From: an uncultured Ardenticatenia bacterium
GTDB lineage: Bacteria > Chloroflexota > Anaerolineae > 4572-78 > NAK82
Direction of reading: 5' to 3'
DNA length: 64,000 nucleotides
NCBI GenBank assembly: GCA_937127125.1
Contig: CAKZLO010000035.1
Coordinates: forward strand, 186,001 to 250,000
Part shown: positions 46,467 to 56,426 of the stretch, piece by piece
How the letters are laid out: every line of letters starts with the position of its first letter
Position numbering within the stretch: the first letter of the stretch is position 1
Position numbers and translations under genes: made by a program
Notes under the pieces: generated by a model
Databases searched by the model: none
Told to the model about the DNA's origin: nothing
Seen by the model: only the letters and a program-made list of their open reading frames with translations

Positions 46467-46506
46467 GCCTTGGCTGCTCTACGCTTGTGATTATCAAGGC
46501 CAAGGC
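46467..46506. terminator. Hairpin in convergent gap
   Basis: GCCTTGGC (46467-46474) pairs with GCCAAGGC (46499-46506), and CTTG/CAAG closes the inner part. It lies between the convergent UroD-like and DUF554 genes. A T-rich stretch (46526-46532) comes later on the plus strand. Confidence 0.4.
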
Positions 46507-46549
46507 TGAACGGAAGAGGTCAAGTTATTTTTCTGGTGGAGTTAGTTGC

Positions 46550-47275
46550 CTACCAACTCACCCTCAGCGCTTCCAGCAACAGCACGATGAGCGGTGCGAT
46601 AGCAATTGCGGGAAGATAATTACTTACCCGGATACGCTTCAGGTTAAGCAGAAGCAATCCAATGCCCATAATGAGTACGCCGCCAGTAGCACCCATTTCG
46701 ACCACAGCTGGCGTATCAGCCCGCACACCGGCCAAGCTGGTAGCAAAAGTATGCGCTGCCAAGCTCAGACCACCTTGATAAACCAGGATCGTCAATGCGG
46801 AGAAAAGTACACCTGGCCCCAGCGAGGCAGCAAAGGCCAGCGAGGCAAACCCATCGAGCAAGCTCTTGATCGCCAGCAACTGGTAGTTGCCGGTAAGCCC
46901 ATCCAGCAGTGAACCCATTACGGTCATCGGCCCGACACAAAAGACCAGACTGGCAGTCACAAAAGCGCGGGTGATGGAGTGTCCGCGTGCCGCGTCGTCG
47001 GGGCGACCGAAACGCGCCTCCAGCCAGCGCCCCAGCGCCTCCAGCCCGTCCTCAATGCGCCACCATTCGCCCAACACTCCACCCAGCAGCACACTACCCA
47101 TCACGATCAGCAGATTCTTGCTTTGCAACGCTAAGCTGAGTCCCAGCACCAGAGTTACCAGCCCTAACCCGTTCATGACCGTTTCGCGCATCCTCTCAGG
47201 CAGGCGGGCGCCCAATATGGAACCCAGGCTGCCGCCAAGCAACACGGCAACAATATTGATCAACGTGCCTGTCAT
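46550..47275 (-). CDS. DUF554 membrane protein (YdfK-like)
   Basis: The 241-residue protein has about seven helices and the DUF554 signature. It opens with GTLINIVAVLLGGSLGSILGARLPERMRETVMNGLGLVTLVLG, and the central SLVFCVGPMTVMGSLLDGLTG follows. The family is possibly a transporter, but its substrate is not known. It starts four bases after the lipid-kinase stop and so belongs to the end of the long minus-strand block. Confidence 0.9.
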   Translation of the reverse strand: MTGTLINIVAVLLGGSLGSILGARLPERMRETVMNGLGLVTLVLGLSLALQSKNLLIVMGSVLLGGVLGEWWRIEDGLEALGRWLEARFGRPDDAARGHSITRAFVTASLVFCVGPMTVMGSLLDGLTGNYQLLAIKSLLDGFASLAFAASLGPGVLFSALTILVYQGGLSLAAHTFATSLAGVRADTPAVVEMGATGGVLIMGIGLLLLNLKRIRVSNYLPAIAIAPLIVLLLEALRVSW

Positions 47276-47279
47276 CGCG

Positions 47280-48188
47280 TCAGCACCACACCTTCAGGCG
47301 CCCAGGAAGTATCTCGATCTCGATACGTCGCCCAGCGGTGCACAGCACCTCGCCATCCATATGGCCCGGTAGACCGCGCAGTCCTTCTACGGTCACACGA
47401 CGTGCCCGGCGAATGTGCACTGGCTTTGCGCCCACATGAGTACCGCGCATCACGCGCGTAATAAATGAAGCTAACCGCAATCGACTCAGCTGATCTGCTA
47501 TGATCACATCCAGCTGACCATCATCCGGTCGTGCCTCAGGCGTCAGATAGAAACCGCCCGCGACCCGGGGGCCGTTGCACGTTGTCACCAGCGTCACAGC
47601 GTTATATGGCAATGATTCCCCATCCACTGTGACCTGCACCGGGTATGGCCAACGGCCGTTCGATATCAGCACACGCATCAGAGCTGTGAAGTAGAGCAGA
47701 AAACCGCGTATCCGTTTCAGCTTGTGGGTCTCGAGCAGGACATCGGCGTCTAGGCCGATACCCACTGTGTTGTTGAAATAGTACGTCTTCCCGTCGGCAC
47801 TAACACGCACAACGTCTACACAACGCACCTGACCATCCACCAGACGCTTACAAGCAGCTTCCAAGTTGGTGGGAATGCCCACTGCATATGCATAATCGTT
47901 GCCAGATCCCGCAGGGAGGATCCCCAGTATAGATTCGCACCCCTCATCAGCTGCGCTCAATAAGCCGGTGGTTACCTCACCCACCGTGCCATCGCCACCC
48001 ATAGCTACAACGCGCTCATATCCTTCGCGCGCAGCCTCCAGCGCCAGCTGCACAGCATCTCCCTTAGCCTGGGTATGCACGACCTCGGCAGAAACGGCGT
48101 AACGCTTCAGACACGCATACAGACGTGGCAGCAACTTTTCTGCTCGCCCGCGCCCAGCAATCGGATTGACCACGACCTTGGTGCGCAT
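47280..48188 (-). CDS. Diacylglycerol kinase-family lipid kinase (YegS/BmrU-like)
   Basis: The 302-residue protein has the diacylglycerol-kinase catalytic motif GGDGTVGEVTTGLL (residues ~63-76), VVNPIAGRGRAEKLLP at the start, ILPAGSGNDYAYAVGIP and the C-terminal DGEVLCTAGRRIEIEILPG. Such kinases phosphorylate lipid alcohols at the membrane with ATP. It follows argH by four bases, which may be only co-transcription without shared function. Confidence 0.92.
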   Translation of the reverse strand: MRTKVVVNPIAGRGRAEKLLPRLYACLKRYAVSAEVVHTQAKGDAVQLALEAAREGYERVVAMGGDGTVGEVTTGLLSAADEGCESILGILPAGSGNDYAYAVGIPTNLEAACKRLVDGQVRCVDVVRVSADGKTYYFNNTVGIGLDADVLLETHKLKRIRGFLLYFTALMRVLISNGRWPYPVQVTVDGESLPYNAVTLVTTCNGPRVAGGFYLTPEARPDDGQLDVIIADQLSRLRLASFITRVMRGTHVGAKPVHIRRARRVTVEGLRGLPGHMDGEVLCTAGRRIEIEILPGRLKVWC

Positions 48189-48192
48189 AAGC

Positions 48193-49584
48193 CTATCGCA
48201 ACCTCGCCATGCCGTTACTCAGCAACTGTCTGGCCGCAGAGATCTGGTCCAGCACAGATTGACGGGCCGTACCACCCACTGAACTGCGCCGTTCAACCGC
48301 TCGTTCACAATCCAGCCATTCCACTACATCTGGCCCAAAGCGATCGCATACCTCACGATACTCCTGCAACGGTAGTTCCCTGAGAGAACACCCTCTTGCC
48401 AATGCGCGACGCACCACCTGCCCAACCAGTGCATGCGCTTCGCGGAAGGGAATACCTTGTTGCACCAAGTAATCAGCCAATTCAGTGGCTAGCATCTCAT
48501 CTGAAAGTGCAGCGCGCATCCGCTCCGGGTGCAGAATCAGAGTTTGGATCACGCCAGTCATGACGGGCAGCGCCAACAAGAGAGTATCCAGAGCATCGAA
48601 GATTGCTTCCTTGTCCTCCTGTAGATCTTTGTTGTAGGTGCTTGGCAGTCCCTTAAGGGTGACCAACATTCCTACAAGGTCACCAATCACCCGTCCGCTC
48701 TTGCCGCGCAACAGCTCCAGCGAGTCAGGGTTTTTTTTCTGAGGCATCAAACTTGAGCCTGTGGCATAGAGATCCGAGAGCTCGACAAATCCGAACTCGC
48801 GGCTGCTGAAAATGATAAGATCTTCTGCCATGCGACTCAGGTGGATTTGTGCCAGGCAGCACCAGCCAAGCATCTCCACCAGGTAGTCGCGATCGCTGAC
48901 CACATCCATGCTGTTTGTGGCGACAGCATCGAAGCCCAGCTCCTGCGCCAGGAAGTCCTGGTCAATACCCCAAGGGTTGCCACTCAGCGCCCCTGCGCCA
49001 AGCGGCAGCACGTTCAGGCGTGGCATCAGTGCACCCAAGCGCTCGCGGTCACGTTGGAACATCCAGAAGTAGCTCAACAGCCAATGACTGAAGCGCACCG
49101 GTTGAGCAGGCTGTAGGTGGGTGTACCCAGGCATCAATACATCCAGATGGGCAGATGCCTTGTCTACAATGGCTGTTTGTAGCGCGTGTAACTCTTGGTG
49201 CAACACTTGCGCCTGTTTTCTTAGATATAAACGGGTATCGGTTGCCACCTGATCATTACGCGAGCGACCAGTGTGCAACATACCTGCGGCGGCGCCAATC
49301 AGCTCGCCTAGCCGCCGCTCTACAGCTGTGTGAATGTCCTCATCGCCCGGCTGAATTTTGAAGCAACCGGCAGCGAACTCGGCGTGCACCTGTGCTAGCC
49401 CCGAGAGCAACTGATCACGCACCGCCTCAGTAATCACACCGGCGCGCGCCAGTGCTCGGGCATATGCTTCGCTAGCCAGGATGTCCACCTCCCACAGGCG
49501 TATGTCGAAGGAAATCGAATCCCCAAAACGGCGCATCAGCACATCTGGGGTGCCATCAAAACGTCCACCCCACAGGAAGTTCAT
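48193..49584 (-). CDS. argH: Argininosuccinate lyase
   Basis: The 463-residue enzyme splits argininosuccinate to arginine and fumarate. It has LWGGRFDGTPD at the start, SRNDQVATDTRLYL, PGYTHLQPAQPVRFSHWLLSY and the catalytic loop GSSLMPQKKNPDSLELLRGKSGR. ATG 49584 has GGGAAG eight bases ahead; an ATG at 49614 lacks a ribosome binding site. An unbroken run of eight A in the coding strand at the QKKN codons is a possible slippage site. It follows argG with a 155-base gap that holds a strong hairpin. Confidence 0.96.
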   Translation of the reverse strand: MNFLWGGRFDGTPDVLMRRFGDSISFDIRLWEVDILASEAYARALARAGVITEAVRDQLLSGLAQVHAEFAAGCFKIQPGDEDIHTAVERRLGELIGAAAGMLHTGRSRNDQVATDTRLYLRKQAQVLHQELHALQTAIVDKASAHLDVLMPGYTHLQPAQPVRFSHWLLSYFWMFQRDRERLGALMPRLNVLPLGAGALSGNPWGIDQDFLAQELGFDAVATNSMDVVSDRDYLVEMLGWCCLAQIHLSRMAEDLIIFSSREFGFVELSDLYATGSSLMPQKKNPDSLELLRGKSGRVIGDLVGMLVTLKGLPSTYNKDLQEDKEAIFDALDTLLLALPVMTGVIQTLILHPERMRAALSDEMLATELADYLVQQGIPFREAHALVGQVVRRALARGCSLRELPLQEYREVCDRFGPDVVEWLDCERAVERRSSVGGTARQSVLDQISAARQLLSNGMARLR

Positions 49585-49653
49585 CTTGTTCTCTTCCCTC
49601 GCCTGACTGCTCATCGCTTATGAATAGCCCCTCGAATTCTTCTCCATCAGCAA

Positions 49654-49692
49654 CTCAGCGAACAGGCCGGGTGTTTTCGCCTGTTCGCTGAG
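49654..49692 (-). terminator. Strong hairpin between argG and argH
   Basis: CTCAGCGAACAGGC (49654-49667) pairs perfectly over 14 bp with GCCTGTTCGCTGAG (49679-49692) around an 11-base loop. It stands between two genes of one pathway. No T-run follows on the minus strand, so partial termination or RNA processing is more likely than a full stop. Confidence 0.6.
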
Positions 49693-49739
49693 CTTCCGTC
49701 CACCCGTTTCATCAAGGCGTGGTAGAGCAACCAGCGAGT

Positions 49740-51014
49740 CTAGTCGCGCTTGAATTTGCTGTAGTCTGGTTCCCCGTGCAGGCCGCGTCGTACGCCTTCC
49801 AGATCCAGCAGCGCACGCACCTTGAGCGGTAGTCCAAACAGCTTGATAAAGCCCTCTGCGTCGGCCTGGTTGTATACATCATCCTCGCCAAAGGTGGCGT
49901 AATCCTCGCGATATAAGCTGTAGGGGCTACGGCGCCCTACGAGGATAACGTTGCCCTTGTAGAGCTTCAGGCGGACTTGCCCTGTCATCGTTTGCTGTGT
50001 GGAGCGCACAAAGGCGTCCAGCGCTTCGCGTAGCGGCGTGAACCACTGACCGTTGTAAACCAGTTCGGCGTAGCGCAATGCGACCATTTGCTTAAAGTGC
50101 AATGTCTCTTTGTCCAGGCAGAGTTGTTCCAGCGCCTGATGCGCTTCCACTAAGATGGTGCCGCCAGGGGTCTCGTATACCCCACGACTCTTCATCCCTA
50201 CCAGGCGATTTTCCACCAGATCAACCCGTCCAACACCATGACGCGCTCCTAGCTCGTTCAGGGTTTCCAGCAAAGCGATAGGGCCTTTGGCTTCGCCGTT
50301 AACGCGTTTGGGAACCCCTTGCTGGAAGTCGATTGTCACATATTCGGGTTCATCGGGAGCCTTCTCGGGCGAGACGGTACGCTGAAACATAGCCTCCTCG
50401 GGTTCCTGCCAAGGGTCTTCCAGCAATCCCCCCTCATGGCTCAGATGCCAGATATTGCCGTCGCGGCTGTAGATACTCTTGAGCGTGCTGGAAACAGGCA
50501 CGTTGTGCTCCGCGGCATAGTCCAACGCGTCCTCACGCGAGCGAATATGCCACTCACGCCAAGGGGCAATCACCTTGAGACGCGGGTTGAGGGCTTGATA
50601 AGTTAGCTCAAAGCGTACCTGGTCGTTCCCTTTGCCGGTGCATCCATGCGCTACGGCATCCGCTCCCTCCAGTTCGGCGATCTCGACCTGACGCTTTGCA
50701 ATTAACGGCCGCGCAAAGGAAGTGCCCAACAAGTATTTGCGCTCATAGATTGCCCCGGCCATCATTGTGGGGTAGATGTAATCGGTGATGAACTCCTCGC
50801 GAAGGTCTTCAATGTAGATTTTGCTGGCTCCCGACTTGAGCGCCTTCTCTTCCAGACCACTGAGCTCATCCCCCTGGCCAAGATTGGCGGTAAAGCAAAT
50901 CACCTGACAACCGTAGGTGTTCTTCAGCCAAGGCACGATAACGGAAGTATCTAGCCCGCCTGAGTAAGCCAGCACTACCTTCTTTATTTGGTCAGTCTTG
51001 TGGGACAGGGACAT
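49740..51014 (-). CDS. argG: Argininosuccinate synthase
   Basis: The 424-residue enzyme joins citrulline and aspartate with ATP. It shows the PP-loop [18 protein letters not shown] (residues ~9-26), the [15 protein letters not shown] block, [13 protein letters not shown] and [27 protein letters not shown] lies seven bases before ATG 51014. It is followed by argH after the hairpin gap. The upstream small membrane gene (51054) ends 39 bases before it. Confidence 0.96.
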   Translation of the reverse strand: MSLSHKTDQIKKVVLAYSGGLDTSVIVPWLKNTYGCQVICFTANLGQGDELSGLEEKALKSGASKIYIEDLREEFITDYIYPTMMAGAIYERKYLLGTSFARPLIAKRQVEIAELEGADAVAHGCTGKGNDQVRFELTYQALNPRLKVIAPWREWHIRSREDALDYAAEHNVPVSSTLKSIYSRDGNIWHLSHEGGLLEDPWQEPEEAMFQRTVSPEKAPDEPEYVTIDFQQGVPKRVNGEAKGPIALLETLNELGARHGVGRVDLVENRLVGMKSRGVYETPGGTILVEAHQALEQLCLDKETLHFKQMVALRYAELVYNGQWFTPLREALDAFVRSTQQTMTGQVRLKLYKGNVILVGRRSPYSLYREDYATFGEDDVYNQADAEGFIKLFGLPLKVRALLDLEGVRRGLHGEPDYSKFKRD

Positions 51015-51053
51015 AGGCAAACTCCTTAGGTACAAAAGGATCAAAAATCTTAT

Positions 51054-51266
51054 TTATACACGACGTCGTACTTCGTCGATTTCACGTAACAACGTCGCAA
51101 TGTTTGCTGTCAGCTTGAACAGGTCACTGGGGCGCAAAGGCTGCTTGCGTCGATCTCCCATTCGCTCGTCTGGCTGTGTTAACAACCAGGCAATCCCAGC
51201 ACCTAGGATGGCGCCCATCAGTGCTCCAGCGATCAGGATCATCCTCTGTCGCGACTGTAGCTCCAC
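51054..51266 (-). CDS. Small YtxH-like membrane protein
   Basis: The 70-residue protein has one N-terminal membrane helix (MILIAGALMGAILGAGIAWLL) and a charged amphipathic tail (DLFKLTANIATLLREIDEVRRRV), the layout of YtxH-type small proteins. A GTG start is preceded by GGAGGTGAA, so it is probably translated. It lies between cdsA and argG. The function is unknown. Confidence 0.72.
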   Translation of the reverse strand: MELQSRQRMILIAGALMGAILGAGIAWLLTQPDERMGDRRKQPLRPSDLFKLTANIATLLREIDEVRRRV

Positions 51267-51332
51267 AGTTCACCTCCTGGGGGTGATTTCGATATTATAA
51301 TGCTATCTCGATCTTTTGAGAAACCGACACAG

Positions 51333-52142
51333 CTACTGCCACTGCATCGTCCAAGTGGCGAAGTAGTACGTGACCACAGCGACAAACATCAAGCTGTCGG
51401 TGCGATCCAGAATACCCCCGTGACCAGGGATCAATGTGCCCGTGTCCTTGACCCCGGCTTCGCGCTTCATCATTGAGACAGCCAGGTCGCCAAAGGGAGC
51501 GGTACACGAAACTAACACACCCAGGATGAGCCCTTGCACCACGCCAAGCGCACCAGCCCAGTACATAGCGAGTGCACCGACACAACCACCTGCGAGGATC
51601 CCGCCGAGGAAGCCGCCTGCAATGCCTTCCCATGTCTTATTTGGGCTTATGAGAGGACACAACCTGTGACGTCCTATCGCCTGACCGAGAAAATAAGCGC
51701 CTGAGTCACTCGCCCAAGTGCTCACCAATGCAGCAGCAGTCCAGACCAGTCCGTCTGGCAGTGCCCGTAGCGACACAAAAAACGAGAACAACCATCCAAC
51801 ATATAAGCCACCGCTGACAGTGAGCGCCCAGTCCACCGTGGAAGATCCAGGCCGATAGTATAAGATCTGCCACGAGATGGAAAGGATGAGGATCCAAACC
51901 AACCCATGCCGGGCGATGTTGCGGCCGGCGAACGCTGCGTCGAGCATGAAAAGGACAATGATGGCATAGACAAAGAGCAACGAGACCCGATGGCCACCAG
52001 CTTGCATCATCAGGGTGAACTCATAGCCGGCCATGCCCGCTACCAGCAGGACGAGGGCGAAGAACACCCAACCACCAAACCACACCCCCAACCCTGCTAC
52101 CAGGCCTATGACAATGGCGGAACGAATACGGGTATGAAGCAC
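51333..52142 (-). CDS. cdsA: Phosphatidate cytidylyltransferase
   Basis: The 269-residue membrane enzyme makes CDP-diacylglycerol for phospholipid synthesis. The signature near the C-terminus reads GDLAVSMMKREAGVKDTGTLIPGHGGILDRTDSL, with the conserved SxxKR-D and HGG-DRxDS residues. SDSGAYFLGQAIGRH and ISPNKTWEGIAGG are also typical. It has about seven helices. The start is GTG 52142. It follows uppS in the classical rpsB-to-cdsA gene order. Confidence 0.94.
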   Translation of the reverse strand: MLHTRIRSAIVIGLVAGLGVWFGGWVFFALVLLVAGMAGYEFTLMMQAGGHRVSLLFVYAIIVLFMLDAAFAGRNIARHGLVWILILSISWQILYYRPGSSTVDWALTVSGGLYVGWLFSFFVSLRALPDGLVWTAAALVSTWASDSGAYFLGQAIGRHRLCPLISPNKTWEGIAGGFLGGILAGGCVGALAMYWAGALGVVQGLILGVLVSCTAPFGDLAVSMMKREAGVKDTGTLIPGHGGILDRTDSLMFVAVVTYYFATWTMQWQ

Positions 52143-52171
52143 AGACCAGCCTGCTTAAGATTATTCTAGTA

Positions 52172-52894
52172 CTATCTCGGTCTAATGTCCCCGAATCGAC
52201 GTTCGCGCGTATTGTAATCCACCAGCGCTTTGATCAGCTCTTCTTTGTTGAAATCCGGCCAGAGAACAGGGGTCACGTAATACTCTGCATAGGCAGCTTG
52301 CCAAATGAGGAAGTTGCTGGTGCGCAGTTCTCCACTCGTACGGATAATGAGATCTGGATCGGGGCAGCCGGCAGTATAGAGATAACGGCTGATCAGCTCT
52401 TCCGTGACGTCATCGGCAGTATAACCTGCCTGGATAATCGCCTTCACAGCATCTACAATCTCAGCACGGCCGCCGTAATTAAAGGCAATATTGAGAATCA
52501 ATCGGTCGTTGTGGCGTGTCAGCTCAATCGCGCGCAGAACTTGTGCTTTGAGTCCTTCTGAGATGCCCTCCAGGCGACCAATGTGACGCAGTTGGACGCC
52601 CTCCCGGTGCAGATCCTCGAGCTCACGCCCGATGACTCCAGCAAAGATGTTGAGCAAACCTTGTACCTCATCTTCGGGACGTCTCCAGTTCTCCGTAGAG
52701 AAGGCATAAATTGTGAGCATCTTGATCCCAAGTTCCACGCACGCGCGTAAGACACGACGAATGTTCTCCACCCCCGCACGGTGTCCGGCCAGACGAGGCA
52801 ATCCCCTTCGTTGCGCCCAGCGCCCGTTTCCGTCCATAATGATGCCCACATGTTGGGGCACTCGCTCTAAAGCAACACCCATGTGCACATCCAC
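52172..52894 (-). CDS. uppS: Isoprenyl transferase (undecaprenyl diphosphate synthase)
   Basis: The 240-residue cis-prenyltransferase makes the lipid carrier for cell-wall polymers. The P-loop region [26 protein letters not shown] holds the catalytic Asp, and [18 protein letters not shown] and [27 protein letters not shown] are diagnostic. The start is GTG 52894, right after the frr stop; ATG 52882 is an alternative. Its place beside cdsA fits a membrane/cell-wall role. Confidence 0.95.
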   Translation of the reverse strand: MDVHMGVALERVPQHVGIIMDGNGRWAQRRGLPRLAGHRAGVENIRRVLRACVELGIKMLTIYAFSTENWRRPEDEVQGLLNIFAGVIGRELEDLHREGVQLRHIGRLEGISEGLKAQVLRAIELTRHNDRLILNIAFNYGGRAEIVDAVKAIIQAGYTADDVTEELISRYLYTAGCPDPDLIIRTSGELRTSNFLIWQAAYAEYYVTPVLWPDFNKEELIKALVDYNTRERRFGDIRPR

Positions 52895-52895
52895 T

Positions 52896-53453
52896 CTACA
52901 GTTCCAAGATCTCGCGTTCCTTCGCTTGGCCGATCTCGTCCACCAGTGCGATATACTTGTCAGTGAGCTTCTGGAGCTCTTCCTTGCCCGTGAAGAAGTC
53001 GTCTTCTGAGATTAGCTTCTCTTTCTCGAGTTCTTTCAGGTCGTTTAAGCTGTCGCGCCGGCAATTACGCACCGCTACGCGTGCTTCCTCAACGCGCTTA
53101 GCCACCACTTTAGTCAGCTCACGGCGACGCTCCTCGGTCAGCGGGGGGATGCTCAGTCGGATGATCTTGCCATCGTTGACGGGTGTCAGCCCGAGATCGG
53201 ACTGCAAGATAGCACGCTCGATCTCCTTCAAAGCACTGGCATCCCAGGGTCGGATAGTCAGCAGCTGAGGCTCAGGTGCCGAAATCGAAGCAAGTTCGGC
53301 CAGGTTAGTAGGAGTGCCATAATAGTTGACGCGCACCCGTTCTACCAATGCTGGAGAGGCACGTCCGGTACGAATGCCCCGCAAATCCACCTGGAGCGCC
53401 TCAATCGCTTTCTTCATTCGATCTTCGGTTTCCCGAAGCAGTTGCTTCAACAT
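52896..53453 (-). CDS. frr: Ribosome recycling factor
   Basis: The 185-residue protein frees ribosomes after termination together with EF-G. Family features are [55 protein letters not shown] and the long C-terminal helix RREL ... [16 protein letters not shown] 53453 has an AAGGGGGG eight bases ahead; a GTG at 53462 would add three residues. Confidence 0.95.
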   Translation of the reverse strand: MLKQLLRETEDRMKKAIEALQVDLRGIRTGRASPALVERVRVNYYGTPTNLAELASISAPEPQLLTIRPWDASALKEIERAILQSDLGLTPVNDGKIIRLSIPPLTEERRRELTKVVAKRVEEARVAVRNCRRDSLNDLKELEKEKLISEDDFFTGKEELQKLTDKYIALVDEIGQAKEREILEL

Positions 53454-53496
53454 AGCATTCACCCCCCTTCTGCAGAGATGCCAGGCCAGGAATCGC

Positions 53497-54213
53497 TTAT
53501 GGGCCGATCAAGGTGCCAATGGTATCACCGAGCACTGCTCGTTCGATACTACCATCTTCCCACAGATTGAGCACAATGATGGGCAAGTGATTCTCTTTGC
53601 ACAATGAGATGGCTGTGCTGTCCAACACTTTGACTCCCAAGTTGAGCGCGTCAAGATATGTCAGGCTGTCAAAGCGCTGTGCTTGAGGATTCACCATAGG
53701 GTCCTCGTTGTACACGCCATCCACCTTAGTTGCCTTGATGAGCAGCTCAGCGTCGATCTCCAGCGCCCGCAGTGCAGCTGCAGTGTCGGTTGTGAAATAA
53801 GGGTTACCTGTGCCTGCTCCCAGGATCACCACACGCCCTTTTTCCAAGTGACGAACAGCGCGTCCACGAATATATGGCTCGGCAACAGCACGCATCTCGA
53901 TTGCCGTCTGTACACGCGTCTCTAAGCCAAGTCTTCCCAACGCATCCGCCAGTGCCAGAGAGTTCATCACAGTAGCCAACATGCCCATGTGGTCAGCGGT
54001 AGTACGGTCCATTCCGTGTTCCAGACCGTCACGACCACGCCACAGATTGCCGGCGCCCAGCACCACGGCGACTTCCACACCGTAAGCGCGCACTGCTGCA
54101 ATCTTGCCAGCTACAACATCCGCTCGGTGAGGGTCAATGCCAAAACCGTGCGGACCGGCCAACGCTTCACCTCCCACCTTAAGTAATACGCGCTGATATT
54201 TCGCTTGAGGCAT
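53497..54213 (-). CDS. pyrH: UMP kinase
   Basis: The 238-residue amino-acid-kinase-fold enzyme phosphorylates UMP to UDP. It has [18 protein letters not shown] near the start, [28 protein letters not shown] and [18 protein letters not shown]. It is encoded between tsf and frr as in many bacteria. A 13-bp hairpin lies between tsf and this gene. Confidence 0.95.
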   Translation of the reverse strand: MPQAKYQRVLLKVGGEALAGPHGFGIDPHRADVVAGKIAAVRAYGVEVAVVLGAGNLWRGRDGLEHGMDRTTADHMGMLATVMNSLALADALGRLGLETRVQTAIEMRAVAEPYIRGRAVRHLEKGRVVILGAGTGNPYFTTDTAAALRALEIDAELLIKATKVDGVYNEDPMVNPQAQRFDSLTYLDALNLGVKVLDSTAISLCKENHLPIIVLNLWEDGSIERAVLGDTIGTLIGP

Positions 54214-54243
54214 CGTTTTTTCCTATCTCAACTCTCACTAGAA

Positions 54244-54274
54244 CGAGACCAGAACTTCCCCAGTTCTGGCCTCG
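54244..54274 (-). terminator. Hairpin between tsf and pyrH
   Basis: On the transcribed minus strand, CGAGGCCAGAACT pairs over 13 bp (one G-U) with AGTTCTGGTCTCG around GGGGA. Only TTCT follows, so it is a weak or partial terminator inside the rpsB operon. Confidence 0.55.
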
Positions 54275-54281
54275 CCCCTCT

Positions 54282-55169
54282 TCACTCGCCCGTCCCGAGC
54301 TCATAACGCACGAAGCGCTCTATAGTCAATGGCGTGCCTAATTGTTTGCTCTTCTGTTCGAGAAGATCAGCAATACGTAGCGTGTCATTCTTGATGAAAG
54401 GTTGACGTACCAGGCATATTGTCTCGTACCACTTGTCGAGCTTACCTGCAATGATGCGCTCTTTGATGGCTTCAGGTTTCTTCTCATCTGTGATTTCTGC
54501 TCGATAGACGGCACGTTTTGCCTCCACGACGTCGGCCGGTATGTTCGCCGGCGCGACGTACTCGGGCGCTGCGGCGGCTACCTGGAGTACCAGATCGTGC
54601 ACCAGCTCGCGAAACGCAACACTTTCAGCTACTTTGGCGTCGCCGGCAGAAGCGTGCAAGATCACCCCTATGCGGTCACCCGGATGAAGATACCCTTCGA
54701 TCCAGCCATCTCCATCACGTTGCAGACGCGCAAAGCGGCGGATGACAATGTTTTCGCCCAGCTTGGCCACGAGCGCAGTCAGGTGCTGTCCCACCGTGAT
54801 GTTGTGGTCAAGCACAAAAGGTCGTTCCAAAAGAGCTGGTACATCTGTCACAGCAGGATCAGCGCTCAGCTGCTGCAGCAAAGCCTGGGTAAAGGCGCGA
54901 AAATCCTCGGTGCGGGCCACAAAGTCTGTCTCACAATTGACCTCCAAGATGACCCCCCACCGGCCGTTTGCATCCACTTGCAAGCCCACCAGCCCTTCGT
55001 TAGCCTCGCGGCCAGCTTTCTTGGCAGCGGTGGCCAACCCTTTCTCGCGCAACAAAGCGATTGCCCGGTCGAAATCGCCACCTGAGGCTTCCAGCGCTTT
55101 TTTGCACTCCAATACACCGGCACCTGTCTCTTCGCGCAATTGCTTGATCATATCAGTGGTAATAGCCAC
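54282..55169 (-). CDS. tsf: Translation elongation factor Ts
   Basis: The 295-residue protein exchanges GDP for GTP on EF-Tu. The start AITTDMIKQLREETGAGVLECKKALEASGGDFDRAIALLREKGLATAAKKAGREANEG is the family signature, followed by LEVNCETDFVARTEDF. The GTG start has AAGGAGG nine bases ahead. It follows rpsB in the standard operon. Confidence 0.96.
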   Translation of the reverse strand: MAITTDMIKQLREETGAGVLECKKALEASGGDFDRAIALLREKGLATAAKKAGREANEGLVGLQVDANGRWGVILEVNCETDFVARTEDFRAFTQALLQQLSADPAVTDVPALLERPFVLDHNITVGQHLTALVAKLGENIVIRRFARLQRDGDGWIEGYLHPGDRIGVILHASAGDAKVAESVAFRELVHDLVLQVAAAAPEYVAPANIPADVVEAKRAVYRAEITDEKKPEAIKERIIAGKLDKWYETICLVRQPFIKNDTLRIADLLEQKSKQLGTPLTIERFVRYELGTGE

Positions 55170-55272
55170 AATTAATTGCCTCCTTAAGGATACCTCACCA
55201 GATTCAGGGGATAGGAACTTGTTCAGAACAAAAAGCCACGTGCTCTCCCCGAAAAGATTGCTGCTGCGTCAA

Positions 55273-56262
55273 CTAATCCTCGTCTTCTTCGTCTTCCTCT
55301 TCTTCCTCGTCTTTCTCTTCATCGTCATCAGGCTCAAAGATGCGCCCGACAGCAGGAGCATTCACCTTCTCAGCTGCGCGTCGCCGCATATAAGATGCCC
55401 TGGCGCGCAGAGCGTCTTCGTCCTCTTCCAACTCCTCCAGCTCCTCCCATTCCTCCTCTTCTTCTTCAATGCGTGCAGCCGCCCGTAGCTTGGCCAATGT
55501 GGATGGTCCAAGATAACGCTCTTGGCCTTCTTCCGCCACCGCAATACCCTCTTCCTCGAGCTCAGCGGCCATCGTCTCACGCAAGCGCAACCCTTCGATG
55601 GCAGCATCAGCAATCTTGCTCGCGACCAGACGAATTGCGCGTATCGCGTCGTCATTGGATGGAATGACGTAGTCAACAGGGGTAGGATCGCAATTGGTAT
55701 CCACCATCGCAACTACAGGGATACCCAAGGTGTTGGCCTCGCGCACAGCATTTGCCTCGCGGCGCACATCTACAACGAAGAGGATATCGGGCAACCGCAG
55801 CATCTCCTTGAGACCGCCAAAACGCCGATTCAGGCGTGCAATCTCGTATTCGAGCTTGGCCACTTCTTTCTTGGGCAGGTGGGCGAACTCGCCGCGCATC
55901 TGTTTCTTCTCGAGGTCGAGCAAATAATCGATGCGTTGTCGAATGGTGCGCCAGTTGGTGAGAGTGCCACCTAACCAGCGTTGATTGACATAAGGCATCT
56001 CACAGCGACGTGCCTCCTCGGCAAGCGCATCCTGCGCTTGTTTCTTGGTGCCTACGAATAACACGGTGCCACCTTTGGCCACAGTATCACGCACCAGATT
56101 GTATGCTTGTTCCAGGCGGGCGAGGGTTTGCTGCAAGTCGAGGATGTGAATCCCATTTCGTTCGGTGAAGATATAGGGTTTCATCCTCGGGTGCCAGCGA
56201 CGGGTACGGTGACCGAAGTGAACGCCTGCTTCCAGCAGGGCTTTCATTGTTTCAACTGCCAT
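55273..56262 (-). CDS. rpsB: 30S ribosomal protein S2 with long acidic C-terminal extension
   Basis: The first ~235 residues are ordinary S2: [61 protein letters not shown] and the [26 protein letters not shown] block. The remaining ~95 residues are unusual: a Glu/Asp-rich stretch around residues 255-280, a short basic part ([14 protein letters not shown]) and a final run of Asp/Glu. The whole protein is 329 residues, against about 230-260 in most bacteria. It heads the rpsB-tsf-pyrH-frr-uppS-cdsA operon, with a clear promoter 126 bases upstream. Confidence 0.95.
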   Translation of the reverse strand: MAVETMKALLEAGVHFGHRTRRWHPRMKPYIFTERNGIHILDLQQTLARLEQAYNLVRDTVAKGGTVLFVGTKKQAQDALAEEARRCEMPYVNQRWLGGTLTNWRTIRQRIDYLLDLEKKQMRGEFAHLPKKEVAKLEYEIARLNRRFGGLKEMLRLPDILFVVDVRREANAVREANTLGIPVVAMVDTNCDPTPVDYVIPSNDDAIRAIRLVASKIADAAIEGLRLRETMAAELEEEGIAVAEEGQERYLGPSTLAKLRAAARIEEEEEEWEELEELEEDEDALRARASYMRRRAAEKVNAPAVGRIFEPDDDEEKDEEEEEDEEDED

Positions 56263-56387
56263 TTCCTGTTACTCTCCTTGTGTGTTGTTTAATACCTCCG
56301 CCTCCTTCATCCCCACCAGGAACTCGGTAGTCGCCGAGCACAGCCTGACAAGTCCAGAGACGCGCGAAGTGAATTGACCAAGCGCTT

Positions 56388-56416
56388 ATTATACTATGCC
56401 TAATATATAAGAGCAA
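56388..56416 (-). promoter_or_regulatory. rpsB operon promoter
   Basis: On the minus strand there is TTGCTC (56416-56411), a 17-base AT-rich spacer and a perfect TATAAT (56393-56388). The ~120-base leader before rpsB could hold an S2 control element, but I could not assign one. Confidence 0.75.
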
Positions 56417-56426
56417 GTCGAACCAG

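Noticed and set aside
48727-48736. Run of eight T (A on the coding strand) in argH suggesting a frameshift
   Set aside because: The reading frame is intact through the QKKNPDS signature, so no frameshift is needed.
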